From Peptococcaceae bacterium (GTDB lineage Bacteria; Bacillota; Peptococcia; DRI-13; UBA5745): a stretch of DNA of 8,191 bases. Below the pieces are notes generated by a model. It had not been told where the DNA came from. It was given only the letters and a program-made list of their open reading frames with translations, and made no database searches. Of this stretch, positions 6,264 through 8,191 are shown in pieces (position 1 is the first letter of the stretch; each line of letters starts with the position of its first letter). Where the stretch lies: the NCBI GenBank assembly GCA_031264885.1, contig JAISDM010000255.1, positions 1-8,191 on the forward strand. The letters are read 5' to 3'. A program made the translations under genes and the position numbers.

Positions 6264-6317
6264 ATGCGCGTACACATGCCTGTACATGCCTGTTCGGCGC
6301 CGTTATCCGGCGCGTGA
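6264..6317 (+). CDS. Possible 17-residue leader peptide
   Basis: ATG 6264 opens a short frame (MRVHMPVHACSAPLSGA) ending at TGA 6317, and a second in-frame ATG lies at 6276. GGGAGG at 6256-6261 is too close (2 bases) to 6264 but 14 bases from 6276, so neither spacing is ideal. The frame runs across the decamer repeat and the GC hairpin. The chance of a random ORF this short is high. Confidence 0.12.
   Translation: MRVHMPVHACSAPLSGA
6274..6293 (+). repeat. Perfect tandem duplication of a decamer
   Basis: ACATGCCTGT occurs at 6274-6283 and again at 6284-6293 with no mismatch. The unit is nearly palindromic at its core (ACATGCCTGT against ACAGGCATGT). It could be a slippage duplication or a paired protein-binding site in the transporter leader. 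Confidence 0.75.
6297..6313 (+). other. GC-rich stem-loop in the transporter leader
   Basis: GCGCCG (6297-6302) and CGGCGC (6308-6313) form a 6-bp stem with a TTATC loop. No run of T follows, so an intrinsic terminator is unlikely. It may stabilise the 5' end of a transporter message or act with the second hairpin at 6322-6337. Confidence 0.45.
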
Positions 6318-6395
6318 GCCGACGGATTGAAATCCGTGGAAAGGGAGAACCCGCACAGATATTTATCCATTAAACATTGGAAAGGAAGGTATACC

Positions 6396-7802
6396 ATGGC
6401 TGAAACTGCAGAATCCGCCGTACCGAAAACCGAGAAAAAGAGAATTACAAAGGCAATGCGCATGTTTTGGGGCCTTGAAGAGGTTGGCGAAGGGTTTACA
6501 ATGGGCGGCGGTATTTATCAGTCTTACTTTATCACCGATATCGCGAGACTTCCGCTGCCGATGTTCAGTTTTTACACCATGATCACCAGTATCCTTGATT
6601 TTGTCATTTCTCCGCTGACGGGTATTCTTATTGACGGAACCAAACCCATGAAATGGGGCAAGCTGCGGTCGTGGCTGCTGATTATGCCGCCGATAGCGGT
6701 GGTGGCCGCCACATTCAAATATGTCTCATATCCGAGCCAATCGCTGACCATGTGGGTTTTGATTTTAGCGTTCGCGGTCTACGCCGCCGCTTTCAACACC
6801 GGTAACATCGCCAATTATTCACTGATACCGGCAATGTGCGCGTATGAAGATGAAAAACAGTCGCTGGCGTCCAACCGGATCGCCGGCAACGCCATCGGGC
6901 GTATGATCATGGGATTTGTTACGCCGCTGGCGATTATACCGCTGACGAACATGTTTGGCAGCGGCGGTTATACCATCAACTCATTCGGAATTACTTTTTT
7001 CCTCATGTTGTTTTATCTGGTTCATTTCAAGCTCTCGAAGGGTTACGAGGGCAACGGCAGCTCAGCGTCCACAAAGCGGACCACATTTAAGGAAATGGGC
7101 AAGGCCATTGTGGCGAATCCGCAGCTGGTGGCGGTGATGTTCGCGGACATGACCAGCACCATGGGGACGTTCATACTTCCCGGAATCCTGGTCTATATGT
7201 ACAGATATGTCATCGGCAACGGCGAAATGATGGGATTGCTGGCCACACATAACCTGGTCGTCAGCTTTGGCTCCCTGATCGGCGCTTACATCTCCAGATT
7301 CCTGATGCGCAAGTTCGAGGATCGGAGGAAGATTTGCTGCGGTGTTTATCTGATGGTGGCGGCGCTGTGCTTTATGACCCGGTTCACGGTGGATACGCCT
7401 TATCTGTTCATCTTCGTGAACTTCCTGATGATGATGGTGGCCGGCTGCACCCAGCCGATGGAAAGCACGTTCTACTTTGACTGCGCCACTTATTCTCAGT
7501 GGAAAACGGGCGGCGAGAACCCCACGGCACTGTTCTTGGGCCTTGCCACCATTTCCATCAAAATGACGTCCATCGTCAGAGGCGTGATCATCACGATCCT
7601 GTTCAACGCGATCAACTACAGCCCGGACATGGGCCCGACGCCGGAACTCAGATCCGGCTTCATTACCGCTTATTCGTTGGTCAACAGCATCATCCCCGTG
7701 CTGGGCTTCATAGCGATTGCGTTCTTTTATAAGATAAGCCCGGCCATCATCGCGAAATGCAAAGCGGAAATCGAGGCCAGAGGGGACGCGGTACAAGCGT
7801 AA
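6396..7802 (+). CDS. GPH-family (MelB-like) cation-coupled symporter
   Basis: This 468-residue membrane protein has about twelve hydrophobic segments and the family's usual length. Family signatures are visible. After the second segment comes DFVISPLTGILIDG with WGKLRSWLL (68-95), the counterpart of the D-P-x-x-G-x-x-x-D...GKxRP loop. In the second half ATYSQWKTGGENP (364-376) matches the MelB D-x-x-x-Y-x-x-W-K-T-G-x-x loop. Such proteins import sugars, glycosides or other organic solutes with Na+ or H+ across the inner membrane. The start at 6396 is chosen because AAAGGAAGG at 6381-6389 precedes it by 6 bases and a hydrophilic, charged N-tail (MAETAESAVPKTEKKR) leads into the first segment; the open frame from 6327 has no ribosome binding site. 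Its codon use looks less GC-rich than the enzyme genes. By inference it brings in the pathway's substrate; the substrate cannot be predicted. Confidence 0.88.
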   Translation: MAETAESAVPKTEKKRITKAMRMFWGLEEVGEGFTMGGGIYQSYFITDIARLPLPMFSFYTMITSILDFVISPLTGILIDGTKPMKWGKLRSWLLIMPPIAVVAATFKYVSYPSQSLTMWVLILAFAVYAAAFNTGNIANYSLIPAMCAYEDEKQSLASNRIAGNAIGRMIMGFVTPLAIIPLTNMFGSGGYTINSFGITFFLMLFYLVHFKLSKGYEGNGSSASTKRTTFKEMGKAIVANPQLVAVMFADMTSTMGTFILPGILVYMYRYVIGNGEMMGLLATHNLVVSFGSLIGAYISRFLMRKFEDRRKICCGVYLMVAALCFMTRFTVDTPYLFIFVNFLMMMVAGCTQPMESTFYFDCATYSQWKTGGENPTALFLGLATISIKMTSIVRGVIITILFNAINYSPDMGPTPELRSGFITAYSLVNSIIPVLGFIAIAFFYKISPAIIAKCKAEIEARGDAVQA

Positions 7803-7865
7803 TCCAGCCGCTTTCGCACAGGCTGTGATTCAAAAAAACACTGATTTCTAAGGAGGTTAACGACT

Positions 7866-8191
7866 ATGGGATTGGCAAAAGGTATTTTTACGGTAGACAC
7901 GCATGTTCACGCGCAGCGGCACGCCTTCGGGTTCCAAAATAAGGGGCTGGATCCGGAGTACAGCACATTGGCGGAGGGCATGTCTCATTCGGTGGTTTAT
8001 GACAACTCCGACAGGCTGCTTTATCACATGGACCGGTATCAGGTGGATGTATGCGTGATTTTTCCCGCCTTCGGCATGACCAATGAGATTGACTTGCAGA
8101 TCGTGGATAAGCATCCCGACCGGTTTGTGGCTCTGTGCTGGGATGGGGAGACCCGCCGCAAAGCGGGGAACGGTGAGAAGGAATGGAACAT
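7866..8191 (+). CDS. Amidohydrolase family 2 (ACMSD-like) protein, N-terminal part (3' end outside window)
   Basis: The first 108 residues are visible. Residues 8-15, FTVDTHVH, form the first strand of a metal-dependent TIM-barrel hydrolase, with the H-x-H metal pair at His13 and His15. Further features fit the amidohydrolase 2/ACMSD-type group (decarboxylases and hydrolases of carboxylated substrates): a segment around YHMDRYQVDVCVIFPAFGM, typical of the second strand, and VDKHPDRFVALC, the third strand. The strong AGGAGG at 7851-7856 lies 9 bases before ATG 7866, 63 bases after the transporter stop. The remaining metal ligands lie beyond the window. By context it could hydrolyse a cyclic amide or decarboxylate an intermediate (inference). 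Confidence 0.82.
   Translation, partial: MGLAKGIFTVDTHVHAQRHAFGFQNKGLDPEYSTLAEGMSHSVVYDNSDRLLYHMDRYQVDVCVIFPAFGMTNEIDLQIVDKHPDRFVALCWDGETRRKAGNGEKEWN

Larger units (their letters stand above)
6202..6395 (+). other. Leader region before the transporter gene
   Basis: This 194-base stretch is the longest gap in the window. It contains a perfect tandem decamer (6274-6293) and a 6-bp GC stem-loop at 6297-6313 (GCGCCG, loop TTATC, CGGCGC). A second hairpin lies at 6322-6337, where ACGGATT and AATCCGT flank GA. It also has a purine-rich GGGAGGTGATG (6256-6266) that could start a 17-codon ORF ending at TGA 6317. No U-tract follows either hairpin, I see no convincing -35/-10 pair, and I cannot match it to a riboswitch class I know. 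It may be an untranslated leader that sets transporter expression apart from the enzymes. Confidence 0.4.

Noticed and set aside
6188..6373. 61-codon open frame between the LeuD-like and transporter genes
   Set aside because: It overlaps the end of the LeuD-like gene, has no plausible ribosome binding site and shows no recognisable motif.
6202..6395. Known riboswitch or T-box in the transporter leader
   Set aside because: I looked for conserved cores such as those of cobalamin, TPP, THF, guanidine and T-box elements and saw none. The hairpins alone do not support a class.
7805..7837. Stem-loop (CAGCC/GGCTG) followed by a run of A after the transporter stop
   Set aside because: On the + strand the run is A, not T, and the stem is only 5 bp. 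It would be a terminator only for a minus-strand transcript, and no gene there supports one.

Overview
The window carries one dense set of genes, all on the + strand, that looks like a catabolic operon of an anaerobic bacterium. The DNA is GC-rich, the Shine-Dalgarno sequences are strong (GGAGG/AGGAGG types), the gaps are short, and two stop/start pairs are within 20 bases. Ferredoxin-type and aconitase-type Fe-S enzymes plus a GPH-type symporter would suit an anaerobe such as a GC-rich Clostridia or Synergistota member, but nothing in the window fixes the taxon.

Layout: (i) 1-282, C-terminus of a PreA/dihydropyrimidine dehydrogenase-like flavoprotein ending in two 4Fe-4S motifs. (ii) 324-3201, module A: a LeuC-like large subunit with all Fe-S cysteines, a LeuD-like small subunit with the catalytic SSRE motif, and an M24 (creatinase/aminopeptidase P fold) protein that has lost four of the five usual metal ligands. 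(iii) 3316-6201, module B: a second, more degenerate M24-fold protein, a second LeuC-like protein in which all three cluster cysteines are replaced (His, Ala, Asn), and a second LeuD-like protein in which SSRE has become SGRA. (iv) 6202-6395, a leader with small repeats and hairpins. (v) 6396-7802, a MelB/GPH-family sodium- or proton-coupled symporter. (vi) 7866 to the window end, the start of an amidohydrolase (ACMSD-like, amidohydrolase 2) with a D-x-H-x-H metal motif.

The striking point is the repeated pairing. The operon holds two LeuC/LeuD pairs and two M24-fold proteins, and within each fold one copy is near-canonical or less degenerate and the other has lost the groups that define the family's chemistry. 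All are full-length, in frame and preceded by good ribosome binding sites, so they do not look like decaying pseudogenes. My reading (inference) is a pathway that imports a substrate through the symporter, opens or hydrolyses it with the amidohydrolase and possibly the M24 proteins, reduces it with the PreA-like enzyme, and hydrates or dehydrates a hydroxyacid with the LeuCD-like enzymes. The second LeuCD-like pair is either a partner or scaffold, or a cluster-free enzyme with new chemistry. The substrate cannot be read from the sequence. Ring-reducing heterocycle degradation, as in nicotinate fermentation with its aconitase-type dimethylmaleate hydratase, is one analogy.
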